Below, piece by piece: positions 9,190 to 18,619 of a DNA stretch of 64,000 nucleotides. Positions within the stretch are counted from its first letter, which is position 1. The number at the start of each line of letters is the position of its first letter. The DNA is from Telmatospirillum siberiense. Its GTDB lineage: Bacteria > Pseudomonadota > Alphaproteobacteria > Rhodospirillales > Magnetospirillaceae. The stretch is taken from positions 124,001 through 188,000 of the forward strand of contig NZ_PIUM01000006.1 in assembly GCF_002845745.1 (NCBI RefSeq). Reading direction: 5' to 3'. The notes beneath the pieces are model-generated. The model saw only the letters and a list, made by a program, of their open reading frames with translations. It was not told the origin of the DNA and searched no databases. A program made the position numbers and the translations under genes.

Positions 9190-9696
9190 ATGGCCCGGAA
9201 AATTGAGAAAAAGAGAACGTCGGAATCGCTGGGGGGCTTTTCCATCGAAGCGGTCGACGATGTTTCCAATGCGATGAACGCCCTTATCGCCGATGTCTTT
9301 TCGCTGTTCGTGAAAACGAAGAATTTTCATTGGCATGTCTCGGGGCCGCATTTTCGCGATTATCATCTGCTTTTCGACGATCAGGCGTCGCAGATTCTCG
9401 CCCTGGTCGATGCGATGGCCGAACGTGTCCGCAAGATCGGCGGGACGACCATCCGTTCCATCGGCCATATCGAGCGACTGAGCCAGATCGCCGGCAATGA
9501 GGAAGACCTGTTGTCTCCGCCGGCCATGCTGGCGGAACTGTGCGCCGACAACGCGGCCCTGGCCGAGCGGATGCGGCAGACCCACAGCCTGTGCGACGAG
9601 CACGGCGATGTCGCAAGTACCAGTCTTCTGGAAAACTGGATCGACGAAGCCGAACTGCGCGTCTGGTTCCTTGCCGAAACCGGACGCAGTTCCTAG
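9190..9696 (+). CDS. dps: Dps/ferritin-like DNA protection protein
   Basis: 168 aa, the usual Dps size. The ferroxidase signature is visible: KNFHWHVSGPHFRDYHLLFDD contributes His and Asp ligands (shown across its length), followed by AMAERVRKIGG. Dps forms a 12-mer that oxidises and stores Fe(II) and shields DNA in stress. The Lys/Arg-rich N-terminus (MARKIEKKRT) fits DNA binding. It is monocistronic: an AT-rich promoter region lies upstream and a strong terminator hairpin at 9725-9757 follows. Confidence 0.93.
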   Translation: MARKIEKKRTSESLGGFSIEAVDDVSNAMNALIADVFSLFVKTKNFHWHVSGPHFRDYHLLFDDQASQILALVDAMAERVRKIGGTTIRSIGHIERLSQIAGNEEDLLSPPAMLAELCADNAALAERMRQTHSLCDEHGDVASTSLLENWIDEAELRVWFLAETGRSS

Positions 9697-9724
9697 ACGA
9701 AACACTCCTCCGGGTGGCGATAAG

Positions 9725-9757
9725 CCCTCGCCCGCAAAGCGGGCGAGGGGAGATTTT
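9725..9757 (+). terminator. Rho-independent terminator after dps
   Basis: Perfect 11-bp stem CCCTCGCCCGC (9725-9735) / GCGGGCGAGGG (9739-9749) with loop AAA, then GAGATTTTCTT. It lies 29 bp past the dps stop. Confidence 0.85.
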
Positions 9758-9774
9758 CTTCTATGGGCAGGGAC

Positions 9775-9839
9775 GCCGGTGTTCCGGCGAGAGCCGGAAG
9801 TGGGTCGCCTTTTGGAGAACACCGGCACGAAGGCCGGTG
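9775..9839. repeat. Nested inverted repeats
   Basis: GCCGGTGTTC (9775-9784) pairs with GAACACCGGC (9817-9826), with a smaller CCGGC/GCCGG hairpin inside. CACCGGC...GCCGGTG (9820-9839) forms a further stem. This lies between the dps terminator and the pirin stop and may end transcription of the minus-strand pirin gene. Confidence 0.5.
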
Positions 9840-9873
9840 CCACTCCTTTTATCCTGGGCTGGCAGGCCGTTCC

Positions 9874-10569
9874 TTACGGCGCGTCGACCAGAACCACCTC
9901 GGCGTCGGCGATACCGGTGATGTCGAGCGAGGAGATCTCGGTGATCGCCGCGCCATCGCGTGCATTCACCGTGACGCCGTTCACTTCCACCGATCCGGTG
10001 GCGGGCACCAGATAGATGTGGCGTTTCGGGTCGATGGCCAGGGTGATCCGTTCACCCGCGCGCAACGTCGCGCCCATCACTCTGGCCTCGGCCCGGATGG
10101 GCAGGGCGTCGTCTTCGGCGAAGCCGCTGGCCAGGGTCACGAAACGCCCGGACCGCTTGCCCTTGGGGAAGGGTTTGGTTCCCCAGGAGGGGGTGCCGCC
10201 GCTGCTCCTCGGTTCGATCCAGATCTGGAAAATCCGTGTCGTCTCGTCTTCCAGATTGTATTCGGAATGACGGATGCCCGATCCCGCCGACATCACCTGC
10301 ACGTCGCCGGCAACGGTACGACCTTCGTTTCCAAGGGAATCCTTATGGGTGATCGCCCCTTCCCTGACATAGGTGACGATTTCCATGTCGGCGTGCGGAT
10401 GCGGCGGAAAGCCCGTATTGACGGCGATCTCGTCGTCGTTCCACACCCGCAGGTCGCCCCAGCTCATGCGCCGGGGGTCGTAATAGCTGGCAAAGGAAAA
10501 GTGATGCTTGGCCTTCAGCCAGCCGTGATCGGCGCCACCCAATTGTGAATAAGGCCGAAGTTCGATCAT
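9874..10569 (-). CDS. Pirin family protein (YhhW-like)
   Basis: 231 aa bicupin. The N-terminal cupin has the metal-binding set GFPPHPHADMEIVTYV and GSGIRHSE; DLRVWNDDEIAVNTGFPPH precedes it. YhhW-type pirins show quercetin dioxygenase activity, but the natural role is unclear. The start is ATG 10569, directly behind a near-perfect Shine-Dalgarno (CGGAGG) 5 nt away. It is divergent from a LysR gene at 10687, a frequent pairing, so that regulator probably controls it. Confidence 0.92.
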   Translation of the reverse strand: MIELRPYSQLGGADHGWLKAKHHFSFASYYDPRRMSWGDLRVWNDDEIAVNTGFPPHPHADMEIVTYVREGAITHKDSLGNEGRTVAGDVQVMSAGSGIRHSEYNLEDETTRIFQIWIEPRSSGGTPSWGTKPFPKGKRSGRFVTLASGFAEDDALPIRAEARVMGATLRAGERITLAIDPKRHIYLVPATGSVEVNGVTVNARDGAAITEISSLDITGIADAEVVLVDAP

Positions 10570-10686
10570 TTTAACCTCCGTTAACAGCCGGGAATGGCTT
10601 TGTCGTGAAAAGAAGATAGGGCTCGACCAGGCCGATAAAAATGGCAATTATGGAATGATATCATTTCCATTTCTTTAGGTAAGAAG

Positions 10687-11604
10687 ATGTCCCTTCCCGA
10701 TCTGGAGGCATGGGCGGTTTTCGCGAAGGTCGTGGAACTGGGATCTTTTTCCGGGGCCGCCGCCGAACTCGGGATGTCCGCTCCCACGGTTTCGAAGATT
10801 ATCGGCCGGCTGGAGGCGCGTCTGGGGGAGCGTTTGATCCATCGGACCTCCCGTCGGCTTTCGGTGACTGAAACAGGCCGGGTCCTTGCCGTACGCGCCG
10901 CGCAAATCCTGGCGGAGGGGGAGGCCGTCGAAGCCGAGGCGCAGGCCAAGTCGGCCACGCCGCGCGGGCGGGTTCGCCTGGCCGCTCCGATGTCCTTCGG
11001 TCTACGCCATGTCGCGGCGATCCTGCCGGAGTTTCTGAACGCCTATCCCGCAGTCACCGTCGATCTTCATCTGGACGATCGGGTCGTCGATCTGGTGGCG
11101 ATGGGCTTCGATATGGCGCTCCGAATTGCCGATTTGCCGGATTCCGGAATGGTCGCGCGGCGGCTTTGTCCGGTTCGCCGCTGGGTGGTGGGCACGCCCG
11201 CCTATTTTTTACGGCATGGCGTTCCGGAGCATCCCCGGGATCTCGAAAAGCATGCCTGTCTCGGCTACAGCTATCTGGCGACGGGGGAGACGTGGCGGTT
11301 CACCGGTCCCAGCGGCGCCGAGGAGACGGTCGCCGTCGCCGCCCGGCTGAAGGCGAACAACGCCGACGCCTTGGACGCCGCGCTCGCCGCCGGGATCGGG
11401 GTGGCCTTGCAGCCCGATTTCATTGCCTGGAAGGCGGTGGAGGAGGGGCGTCTGCAAGCGGTCCTGACCGATTGGTCGGCGCCGCCCCTGGCCCTGCATC
11501 TGGTGATGCCGGCCGGCGAGCCGCGCGCGATCAGGACGCGGGTTCTCGCCGATTTCCTGATCCGCCATTTCGCCGCCGGAACGGCCCCCTGGACGAGCGG
11601 GTAA
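10687..11604 (+). CDS. LysR family regulator, pirin-linked
   Basis: 305 aa. It has an N-terminal winged HTH (LGSFSGAAAELGMSAPTVSK, then IIGRLEARLGERLIHRTSRR) followed by a LysR effector domain. The branch with short spacing and VRLAAPMSFGLRHVA resembles CrgA/DmlR-type regulators. It is divergent from the pirin gene with 117 bp between, so the shared intergenic region is the probable operator. The effector is unknown. Confidence 0.9.
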   Translation: MSLPDLEAWAVFAKVVELGSFSGAAAELGMSAPTVSKIIGRLEARLGERLIHRTSRRLSVTETGRVLAVRAAQILAEGEAVEAEAQAKSATPRGRVRLAAPMSFGLRHVAAILPEFLNAYPAVTVDLHLDDRVVDLVAMGFDMALRIADLPDSGMVARRLCPVRRWVVGTPAYFLRHGVPEHPRDLEKHACLGYSYLATGETWRFTGPSGAEETVAVAARLKANNADALDAALAAGIGVALQPDFIAWKAVEEGRLQAVLTDWSAPPLALHLVMPAGEPRAIRTRVLADFLIRHFAAGTAPWTSG

Positions 11605-11644
11605 GAGGGGGCGAAGGGGGTGATTCTTAAGCCTCGTACACCTT

Positions 11645-13330
11645 TCAAGCGGTTCGGACGCGGGCGACGAACTGTTCGACCTCGGCCCGCAGCTTGTCCG
11701 ACTGCTTGGACAATTCGGTCGAGGCCGACAGGACATGGCCCGCCCCCTGTCCGGCCTCCGTGGCCGCTTCGGTGACCCCGGCGATGTTGCGCGACACCTC
11801 CTCGGTGCCGACTGCCGCCTGTTCGATATTGCGTGCGATCTCCTGGGTCGCGGCTCCCTGTTCCTCGACCGCCGAGGCGATCGCCGACGAGATCTGGCTG
11901 ATTTCCGAAATCGTCGTGGTGATCGCCTGGATGGCCGTCACCGCTTCCGCCGTGGCCGTCTGCACGCCGGTGATGTGCTGCGAGATCTCCTCGGTGGCTT
12001 TCGCCGTCTGATTGGCCAGCGACTTGACCTCGCCGGCGACGACGGCGAAACCTTTTCCGGCCTCGCCGGCCCGTGCCGCCTCGATGGTGGCGTTCAGGGC
12101 CAGCAGGTTGGTCTGTCCGGCGATGCCGTTGATCAGTTTGACCACATTGCCGATAAGATCGGCCGAACCGGCCAGGCCGGTGACGATCTGATTGGTTTTT
12201 TCCGCCTGGATCACGGCGTTTCCAGAAACATCGGCCGCCGCATTGACCTGTCGGCCGATCTCGCGGATCGAGGAGGTGAGCTCCTCGGCCGCCGAGGCCA
12301 CCGTTTGCACATTGCCGCTGGCCTTGCCGGACGCCTCCGAGACGATCGCCGCCTGATGGCTGGCCCGTTCCGCCACCGATGACAGGGATTGCGCGGTTCC
12401 CTGCAACTGGGTGGAGGCCGATGCCACCGTCTGGACCACGCCTTTGACGCTGGCGTCGAAATGATCGGCCAGTTCCTCCATCAGGCGCCGCTTCTCCTGT
12501 TCGTTCCGGTCCCTTTCCCGTTCCTGCGCCTTGCGCAATTCGTCGGCCTGGCCGGCTTCCGTTCGTAAGACGTCGATGGCGCGACCCAGGACGCCGATCT
12601 CGTCGTGACGTCCGGTTTCGCTGACCTCGACGGAGAAGTCATGATGGATCAGGCGCTCGGTCACCGCGACCAGACGCCGCAGGGGGCCGGTGACGTTGCG
12701 GGAGATGAGCAGGCCGCCGGTTACCAGGATGATCGCCATGATCCCGATGATGATGGCGAAACGCGTGGCGACCAGGGTGAACTCCGCGTCCACGTCATCG
12801 ATATAGATGCCGGTCGCGACGATCCACTCCCACGGCTCGAACCCCAGGGCATAGGATACCTTGGGAACGGGCACCTTCTCCCCCGGCCGGGGGAACATGT
12901 AGAAGAGCGCGCCGCCACCCTTGCCCTGCACCATTTCGATGTAGCGCCGGACGATCGGAATGCCGGTCGCGTCCTGGTTGTCGGTCCTGTCCAACCCTTC
13001 GGTCTTGGGAAGAAGGGCGTGCATGACGGCGATGCCCTTCCGATTGAAGATCGTGAAATATTCGCCCTTGCCGTATCGCATGGCCCGGATCTGTTCCTTG
13101 GCCAGTTTTTGCGCGGTGGCCTGGTCGAACTCGCCGGCCTGGGCCCGGTCATGATAGCTCTTCGCCACGGTGACCGCGGTTTCCACCAGGTTCTTCACCT
13201 TGTCCACCCGGTCGTCGAGCATCGCCTGATGCATGAAATAGAGTGCAAAGGCGGCCAGGGCGGCGATTCCCGCCACACCGCCGAACACCAGCGAAATCAG
13301 CTTCAGCGATATTCCGAAACGTTTGAACAT
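11645..13330 (-). CDS. Methyl-accepting chemotaxis protein, single Cache sensor
   Basis: 561 aa. TM1 lies at about residues 8-32. A periplasmic sCache_2-like domain (about 35-185) includes [33 protein letters not shown] and [21 protein letters not shown]2 (about 190-215) and a HAMP region follow, and then a long signalling domain whose hairpin tip carries [20 protein letters not shown]. No terminal NWETF-like receptor tail is seen. The start is 13330 (MFKRFG); an upstream open frame only mirrors the MFS gene. It lies 47 bp downstream of the MFS gene in the D-serine operon, suggesting that it senses the same substrate. That link is inference. Confidence 0.92.
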   Translation of the reverse strand: MFKRFGISLKLISLVFGGVAGIAALAAFALYFMHQAMLDDRVDKVKNLVETAVTVAKSYHDRAQAGEFDQATAQKLAKEQIRAMRYGKGEYFTIFNRKGIAVMHALLPKTEGLDRTDNQDATGIPIVRRYIEMVQGKGGGALFYMFPRPGEKVPVPKVSYALGFEPWEWIVATGIYIDDVDAEFTLVATRFAIIIGIMAIILVTGGLLISRNVTGPLRRLVAVTERLIHHDFSVEVSETGRHDEIGVLGRAIDVLRTEAGQADELRKAQERERDRNEQEKRRLMEELADHFDASVKGVVQTVASASTQLQGTAQSLSSVAERASHQAAIVSEASGKASGNVQTVASAAEELTSSIREIGRQVNAAADVSGNAVIQAEKTNQIVTGLAGSADLIGNVVKLINGIAGQTNLLALNATIEAARAGEAGKGFAVVAGEVKSLANQTAKATEEISQHITGVQTATAEAVTAIQAITTTISEISQISSAIASAVEEQGAATQEIARNIEQAAVGTEEVSRNIAGVTEAATEAGQGAGHVLSASTELSKQSDKLRAEVEQFVARVRTA

Positions 13331-13377
13331 GATGATTGGGGCTCCGAAAGATCGGTCGGTCGGTTCGAAGGGAGGTT

Positions 13378-14610
13378 TCACGCGCTCTGCACGGCGGTCC
13401 GGGACGCGGGGCGCGTCCGGATGGTCAAGGACACGAGGGTCGCGATGACGGTGGCGCCGAGCAGGAACTGGAAGGCCGCGTCGTAGGTTCCGAATTCGCT
13501 GACCAGCACGCCCATGACAAAGGGAGCGACGAAGCCGGCGACCTGTCCGCCGAGATTGACCATACCGATGCCTGTTCCGACCTGATTGTCCTTCAACAAT
13601 TTGGCCGGCAGAGAAAAGGCGGTGGCGAAGACGAAAGACTTGAAGAAATAGAGAATGGATTGGTAAGTGATTACCCCAGCAACCGTCGAGGCAGTGTACA
13701 TCATATACAAGAAAACTCCAGTCAAGATGCAACTGACCGTCATCAGATACTTTTCTCGTCCATCGAAGAACCTGATCATGATCCAGCCGCCCAGGCCGGT
13801 CGAGATGCTCGCCATGACGAAGGGCAGGGGGGTGAGAAGGCCCACCGCTTTCAGGTTGAGCCCGCGCGCCTGCAGCAGATAGGCCGGCATCCAGGCATCC
13901 AGCCCTTTGTTGACGCAGCTTAGGCAGAACCAGGTGATGAGAAGCTGGTAGAGCAGCGGGTTTCGCAGAAGTTCCCGCAGGCTCGTCCAGTCTTGTGGTT
14001 TCGAATCCCGTGACCCGTCGGCTCCGGGCTTTTCGTAGGGAACGGCGAAGTAATAGGCCAGCGCGAAGAGCAGTCCGGCGCCGCCGATGGCGGTGAAGGC
14101 GTGACGCCACCCGAAATAGATGATGAGCGGAGCCATGATCAAGGGGGCGATCATGCTGCCGACGTAATTCGATGAGATGAGGAGCGCCGTCATCTTGGGG
14201 CGCATTTCACCACTGAATGTTTCCGATACCGCCTTGACGGCCGAGGCAGGGAAGCCCCCTTCGGCGATACCGAAGATGAAGCGGATGGCGATCAGGGAGA
14301 CGAAGGACCAGGCGAAGCCGGTGAAGACGGTAAAGATCGACCATGCCCCGATCGTCGTGATGACCACGAACTTGGAGCCGAACCGGTCGGCCAGCCAGCC
14401 GCCGGGCAATTGCATGAGCGAGTAGCCGATATAGAAAGCACTCAGGACGAGGCCGAGCTCCGTCGGATTCAGGCTGAATTCCTTACCCACATGGGTAAGG
14501 GAGAGGGACATCGCAAATCTGTCCGTATAGGACATGCAATATGCGATGTATAAAAGGGCAAGTCCAAGAACGTTGATGTTCTTATTTTTAGGAACGCTGC
14601 TATTCATCAT
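13378..14610 (-). CDS. MFS transporter, anion:cation symporter type
   Basis: 410 aa with about 12 hydrophobic segments. The first loop carries the MFS motif [12 protein letters not shown], and the N-terminus ([12 protein letters not shown]) is typical of the ACS/GudP-ExuT group that takes up organic acids. It sits 52 bp after dsdA and 47 bp before the chemoreceptor gene, same strand. By position it could import D-serine or a related compound, in place of the DsdX permease of E. coli. The substrate is inference only. Confidence 0.88.
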   Translation of the reverse strand: MMNSSVPKNKNINVLGLALLYIAYCMSYTDRFAMSLSLTHVGKEFSLNPTELGLVLSAFYIGYSLMQLPGGWLADRFGSKFVVITTIGAWSIFTVFTGFAWSFVSLIAIRFIFGIAEGGFPASAVKAVSETFSGEMRPKMTALLISSNYVGSMIAPLIMAPLIIYFGWRHAFTAIGGAGLLFALAYYFAVPYEKPGADGSRDSKPQDWTSLRELLRNPLLYQLLITWFCLSCVNKGLDAWMPAYLLQARGLNLKAVGLLTPLPFVMASISTGLGGWIMIRFFDGREKYLMTVSCILTGVFLYMMYTASTVAGVITYQSILYFFKSFVFATAFSLPAKLLKDNQVGTGIGMVNLGGQVAGFVAPFVMGVLVSEFGTYDAAFQFLLGATVIATLVSLTIRTRPASRTAVQSA

Positions 14611-14662
14611 GTTTCGTCCTGAACAAATGGCCCGTGGTTTTCTTGATATTCCAGCATTATCT

Positions 14663-15982
14663 TTATCGATCGGCTGCTTTGGCTAATGCTCTGGCGCGTG
14701 ACAGTGCTTCCTGAAATTCGGCTTCGGGGAGCAAAGCTCCTCCCGTCGTCCAGATCACGTGGGTCGCCCGGTCATTGCCGCCGAGCCCCGGGGTGGCCGC
14801 GCAAAACCGTTGGGCGGCGGCGAATCCCGAGGCCGCCGATGGTTCCAGGCGCAGGTTCGATTCCCGCCAAAGATCGCCAAGCCACAGGAAAAGCTCATCG
14901 TCGGGGACGGTGACGACGGCTTCCACCAGTTCGCCGACGGTGCGCGCCACCAGCATGGAGGCGCGGGCAACGGCCAAGCCGTCCGCGGCGGTGTGGTTGT
15001 CCAATCCGATGTCGTAGACGCTGACCGACCGGTCGATGCCGGTGGCGAGTTGCGCCAGCATGCAGGGCGAGGCGACCGGTTCGACGAACACCGGATGGAC
15101 GACATCGCCGAAAAGCAATTTCAAACCGAAGGTGACGCCCCCCGGCGCGCCTCCCACGCCGCAAGGCAGGTAGACGTAAAGCGGATGGGCGCTGTCGACG
15201 GGAATCCGCAAGGCGGCGAGTTGACGCTCAAGATCGTAGGCGGCGGCCGCGTAGCCGAGAAACAAGGCGATGGAATCCTCGTCATCGATGAAATGCGCGC
15301 AGCTCTTGTCCAGGAAGGATGCCCGGGCCGCGGCGACGGCGCTTCCGTAATCTCCGGGATGTTCGACGACCGTCGCGCCGATATCGCGCAGACGCCGCTT
15401 CTTCCAATCCTTGGCATCGTGCGACATATGGACTTCGACCTTGAAGCCCAGGGCCCGTCCCATTACCCCAACGCTGAATCCGAGATTGCCGGTGCTGCCC
15501 ACCGCGATGGAGTGTTTGGCAAAGAGCTCCCGGACCCCCGGCTCGGCGAGGCATGCGTAGTTTTCACCGGGGGAGAGCAGGCCGGCCTCCAGGGCGACCG
15601 TCTCGGCATATGCCAGAACTTCGTAAACGCCTCCCCGGGCTTTGATGCATCCGGTGATGGGCAATGCGTGATCCGCCTTCACCAGAACGGCGCCGTCGTC
15701 GTTGCCGGCGATGCGTCGCCGGCTGGACGGGTCCAGCGACAGCAGGGGAGAATCGATGCGGCCGGTTTCCAGTTCGGCGAACAGCCGTGCCAGAAGGGGA
15801 TCGAAGCATCGCCAGCGTTTCTCGGTGTTCTCCACGTCGACGATCGAAAAGGGCAGGGTGGGAAGGATCTCGGCGGTATTCCGATAGCGGGGGTTCATCC
15901 AGACGACAGGAACCCCCTGTCCGACGGCGGCTGGAATGGTGTTGGAGGCGCGTGAGTCGTAATCGGAGAGAGGCTTGGTCAT
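14663..15982 (-). CDS. dsdA: D-serine dehydratase
   Basis: 439 aa, the usual DsdA length. It is a PLP enzyme converting D-serine to pyruvate and ammonia. The PLP lysine lies in LPITGCIKARGGVYE. Other family marks are SIAVGSTGNLGFSVG (phosphate-binding region), LPCGVGGAPGGVTFGLK and VEVHMSHDAKDWKK. The ATG at 15982 is preceded by a GGCGGA Shine-Dalgarno. It is the first gene of a minus-strand set with the MFS and chemoreceptor genes and is divergent from a LysR gene at 16088, the dsdC arrangement. Confidence 0.95.
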   Translation of the reverse strand: MTKPLSDYDSRASNTIPAAVGQGVPVVWMNPRYRNTAEILPTLPFSIVDVENTEKRWRCFDPLLARLFAELETGRIDSPLLSLDPSSRRRIAGNDDGAVLVKADHALPITGCIKARGGVYEVLAYAETVALEAGLLSPGENYACLAEPGVRELFAKHSIAVGSTGNLGFSVGVMGRALGFKVEVHMSHDAKDWKKRRLRDIGATVVEHPGDYGSAVAAARASFLDKSCAHFIDDEDSIALFLGYAAAAYDLERQLAALRIPVDSAHPLYVYLPCGVGGAPGGVTFGLKLLFGDVVHPVFVEPVASPCMLAQLATGIDRSVSVYDIGLDNHTAADGLAVARASMLVARTVGELVEAVVTVPDDELFLWLGDLWRESNLRLEPSAASGFAAAQRFCAATPGLGGNDRATHVIWTTGGALLPEAEFQEALSRARALAKAADR

Positions 15983-16087
15983 CGGTATCCGCCGGTCAGA
16001 TTGCTGAATAAATCAACAGTGCCTTTTTTTTGGGCGACCGACGAATTATATGCTCTGGCGGCATGTATTAGCTGAGCTTATAGTTCG

Positions 16088-17011
16088 ATGATGATCAGGC
16101 AATTGGATGCGCGTCTGGCCAGCGATCTCTGGTTTTTCCGGGTTGCGGCGGAAACGGGGAGCTTCAGCCGCGCGGGCGACATCCTGGCGGTGACCCAAAG
16201 CGCCGTTACCCAGCGTATTCAACGTCTTGAGCTGCGTCTCGAGGTGACGCTGTTCCATAAGGCCAAGCGCGGTCTGCAGCTTACCAGCGCCGGTCAGGCG
16301 CTTTACGAGGCGACGCGCGCCGGATTCGAGGGGATGGCGGCGGCCCTGCTTCAGCTTCACGCGACATCCGCCTCCGGCGCGCTGCGGGTCAGTTGCGTTC
16401 CATCCCTGGCGCTGGAGTGGCTGGTACCCAGGCTTGAGCCGTTTCTCGCCGATCATCCGGGCCTCGATGTCGCGATATTCGGCGAAATGCATAACCTCGA
16501 CCGGGCGCGGATGGTCTCCGAGGGCATCGATATCGCCATCCGTTACGGGCCCGAGCCGCCGAAGGGAAGCGTGGTCGCCTTCGATCATCCCGAACGGGTC
16601 TTTCCGGTTTGTTCGGCGGCCTATCGGGCGGAGGGCGAGGCCGCGGGAAGCGCGCGGCCGGTGGTTCTCCTGCACGATACCGAGCCATGGCTGCCTTGCG
16701 CGTCTCCCACCGACGAGTGGCGTTTCTGGACGGACAGGCATGGTACGCCCTGGGGGCGGCCGAGCCAGAACCAGTTTTTCAATCTCGCCCAGCTCGCCTA
16801 TCGGTCGGCTGTCGGCGGAATGGGGGTGGCGCTCGGCCGCTCGCTGGTCGTCAAGCCGCTATTGGAGACCGGGCGCCTGGTGCCCGCCGTCGATCAGGAG
16901 CCCCTGAGCAACTTGCGCTATTTCATCATGACGCAAGACCTGTCGCCCGGCGCCGCCGCCAGCGCCTTCATCGCCTGGTTGCAGGCGGCGATGGCGGATT
17001 CGTTCGGGTAA
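16088..17011 (+). CDS. LysR family regulator, DsdC-like by position
   Basis: 307 aa. It has an N-terminal HTH (GSFSRAGDILAVTQSAVTQR, then IQRLELRLEVTLFHKAKRG) and a GcvA-like effector domain (IDIAIRYGPEPP, VCSAAYRAEGE). It is divergent from dsdA with 105 bp between, mirroring E. coli dsdC-dsdXA, so activation of dsdA by D-serine is the natural guess. The stop at 17009-17011 abuts a repeat block. Confidence 0.88.
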   Translation: MMIRQLDARLASDLWFFRVAAETGSFSRAGDILAVTQSAVTQRIQRLELRLEVTLFHKAKRGLQLTSAGQALYEATRAGFEGMAAALLQLHATSASGALRVSCVPSLALEWLVPRLEPFLADHPGLDVAIFGEMHNLDRARMVSEGIDIAIRYGPEPPKGSVVAFDHPERVFPVCSAAYRAEGEAAGSARPVVLLHDTEPWLPCASPTDEWRFWTDRHGTPWGRPSQNQFFNLAQLAYRSAVGGMGVALGRSLVVKPLLETGRLVPAVDQEPLSNLRYFIMTQDLSPGAAASAFIAWLQAAMADSFG

Positions 17012-17374
17012 GGGCCTGGGACGGAATAGGCTCCTTTAGGAGCTGTGGACATTCATCATGGTCCTGTCCCTTGATGGGGAGGCTTAAGGCTTCTCTCTTT
17101 GCCTCTGGTTCCTCAATGGCATGAAAGGAACCCCCCTGATATTTTGAACCACCAAGGCACCAAGTCACCAAGGTGGCGGAGTGTGCCACTGGCCTTTTCC
17201 CGTCCTGTCATCGGCTGGCGGGCGAATGCCTGCGGCGCAGATTGGCTGCCGCTGGCGGATCCGAAAGGCGCCTTGGTGCCTTGGTGTCTTGGTGGTTCAT
17301 CAAAAGCCGGAGCGTACCGAAACGATCAAGAGGATGAACGACATCCGGCCAATTGCCGAATGTCCACAGGCCTT
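17011..17374. repeat. Mosaic dispersed repeat, copy 1, with 97-bp core between CACCAAG inverted arms
   Basis: Non-coding repeat block. It opens with AGGGCCTGGGACGGAAT (17011-17027), whose reverse complement is at 43912-43928. From 17045 it matches 43492 onward in the same direction (GTGGACATTC ... GGCATGAAAGGAA ... ATATTTTGAACCACC). The left arm 17148-17173 and right arm 17271-17296 are inverted repeats (24 of 26 pairs) built of CACCAAGG-type units. The 97-bp core 17174-17270 is the reverse complement, at about 85-90% identity by eye, of core 43637-43733. After the right arm both copies run the same way again (GGTTCATCAAAAGCCGGAGC ...). Confidence 0.85.
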
Positions 17375-17428
17375 AGCCCGAGTGGCGCCTCTCGCCTGCC
17401 GACAGCGGAGCGGAGGCGCCATATCAAA
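17375..17428 (-). repeat. REP-like element, copy D, inverted
   Basis: The reverse complement of this stretch matches 43841-43893 closely (ATATGACGCCT, CGCTCCGCTGTCGGCGGG, GCTCGGGCT). A second, weaker REP-like stretch follows to about 17482. It is the inverted counterpart of the REP at 22634 and 47. Confidence 0.7.
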
Positions 17429-17488
17429 TTCTACAGCCCGAGCGGCGCTTGAGCCCGCCCAAGCCGGAGGCGCGGGCGTCATTTATAA

Positions 17489-17529
17489 CCTGAGGACCTG
17501 ACGCGATTATTTCGCGTCAGGTCCTCAGG
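17489..17529. terminator. Perfect 18-bp stem, 5-nt loop hairpin
   Basis: CCTGAGGACCTGACGCGA (17489-17506), loop TTATT, then its exact reverse complement (17512-17529). It lies 18 bp beyond the LysR stop at 17548 and could terminate that minus-strand gene, though only TTATAAAT follows rather than a clean T-run. The geometry and the GCGA/TCGC loop closure equal those of the hairpin at 22590-22630. Confidence 0.65.
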
Positions 17530-17547
17530 GCAGCCCATATAAGGTTG

Positions 17548-18462
17548 TCAGGCATTCGCCGTGGCGTAGAACGCCTTGAGATGCAATTTGAGATGGCCCA
17601 GCAGGCGCAGGGCCGATGGCGGCAATTGCCGGCCGTGCCGGGTGACGATGTGGATTTCAGCGGCTTTGAGGATGTCGTTGGCGATGGGTACCGCCTCGAC
17701 CAGGCCATCCGCCAGTTCCTCGGCGGCGACGAAGCCCGGCATCAGGGCGATGCCCAGCCCCGAGACGACGAATTTGCGCAGCAGGGTGAAGGAGTTGGTG
17801 CGGATTGACGAGTGCAGATGGACGCGGTCCCGTTGCGTGGCGTCGTCGATCAGTTTTTGCACCCCGAACGACGAACTCAAACAGGCCAGCGGATAAGGCA
17901 GCAACTCGGCCAGCGTCGGTTCGTGGCCGAGCTTGGCCACGGAATGGCCGACGGGCACAATGGCGCAAATGGACCGGCTGATCCGCGCGGTGGTGTTCAG
18001 CCGCTCGTCGAAGGGTGGATTGAACACCAGGCCGATCTGCGCCTCGTCCTCGGTGATCGCCCGGATGATGCCGTCCGTCGCCATGACGTCGACGGACAGG
18101 GACAGCCCCGGATGGCTTCTACAGAATTCCTGCAGCGGCCCGGACAGAAGATCGCCGATGAACCCTTCGCCAATGACGAGTTGGACGGTCCCACGCGTCA
18201 GGGCGTTCAATTCATGGATTTTCGCGACGACATCGTCGCGGGCGACCTTTTGATCGGCATAGTAGTCGACCAGCATGCGTCCGGCCTCGGTCGCGCGGAT
18301 GCCTCGGGGAAGTCTCTCCAGGAGGGGGATGCCCAGGTCCTTTTCCAGAAGGGAGATTTGCCGGCTGATGGTGGAAGCATTGACTTGCAGCCGTTCGGCG
18401 GCGCCGCGGATACTGCCGGCCTTGGTGGTTTCGAACAGATAGGCGATGCGCAGTTCGTCCAT
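17548..18462 (-). CDS. LysR family regulator
   Basis: 304 aa. N-terminal HTH (AGSIRGAAERLQVNASTISR, then QISLLEKDLGIPLLERLPRG) and a LysR effector domain with GTVQLVIGEGFIGDLL and ESDEAQ-like acidic stretch replaced by EDEAQIGLVFNPPFDE. GGGAGCGG precedes the ATG at 18462. It is divergent from the DUF3100/M20/sdaA operon (157 bp between the starts) and is its probable regulator. The ligand is unknown. Confidence 0.9.
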   Translation of the reverse strand: MDELRIAYLFETTKAGSIRGAAERLQVNASTISRQISLLEKDLGIPLLERLPRGIRATEAGRMLVDYYADQKVARDDVVAKIHELNALTRGTVQLVIGEGFIGDLLSGPLQEFCRSHPGLSLSVDVMATDGIIRAITEDEAQIGLVFNPPFDERLNTTARISRSICAIVPVGHSVAKLGHEPTLAELLPYPLACLSSSFGVQKLIDDATQRDRVHLHSSIRTNSFTLLRKFVVSGLGIALMPGFVAAEELADGLVEAVPIANDILKAAEIHIVTRHGRQLPPSALRLLGHLKLHLKAFYATANA

Positions 18463-18619
18463 GGGGACCGCTCCCGGATTTCATTCGAGCGTTGCATCAT
18501 AGGCAACGGAAAAAAAGATCCAAGCGTATGTCTGTGATGGGCGGGCCTGTGCCACAGTCGCTTCCTTCGTGGTCCGGCGTCTTCGGGGCTGGGCCGGTAT
18601 GGCGACAGGGGGCTTCGTG

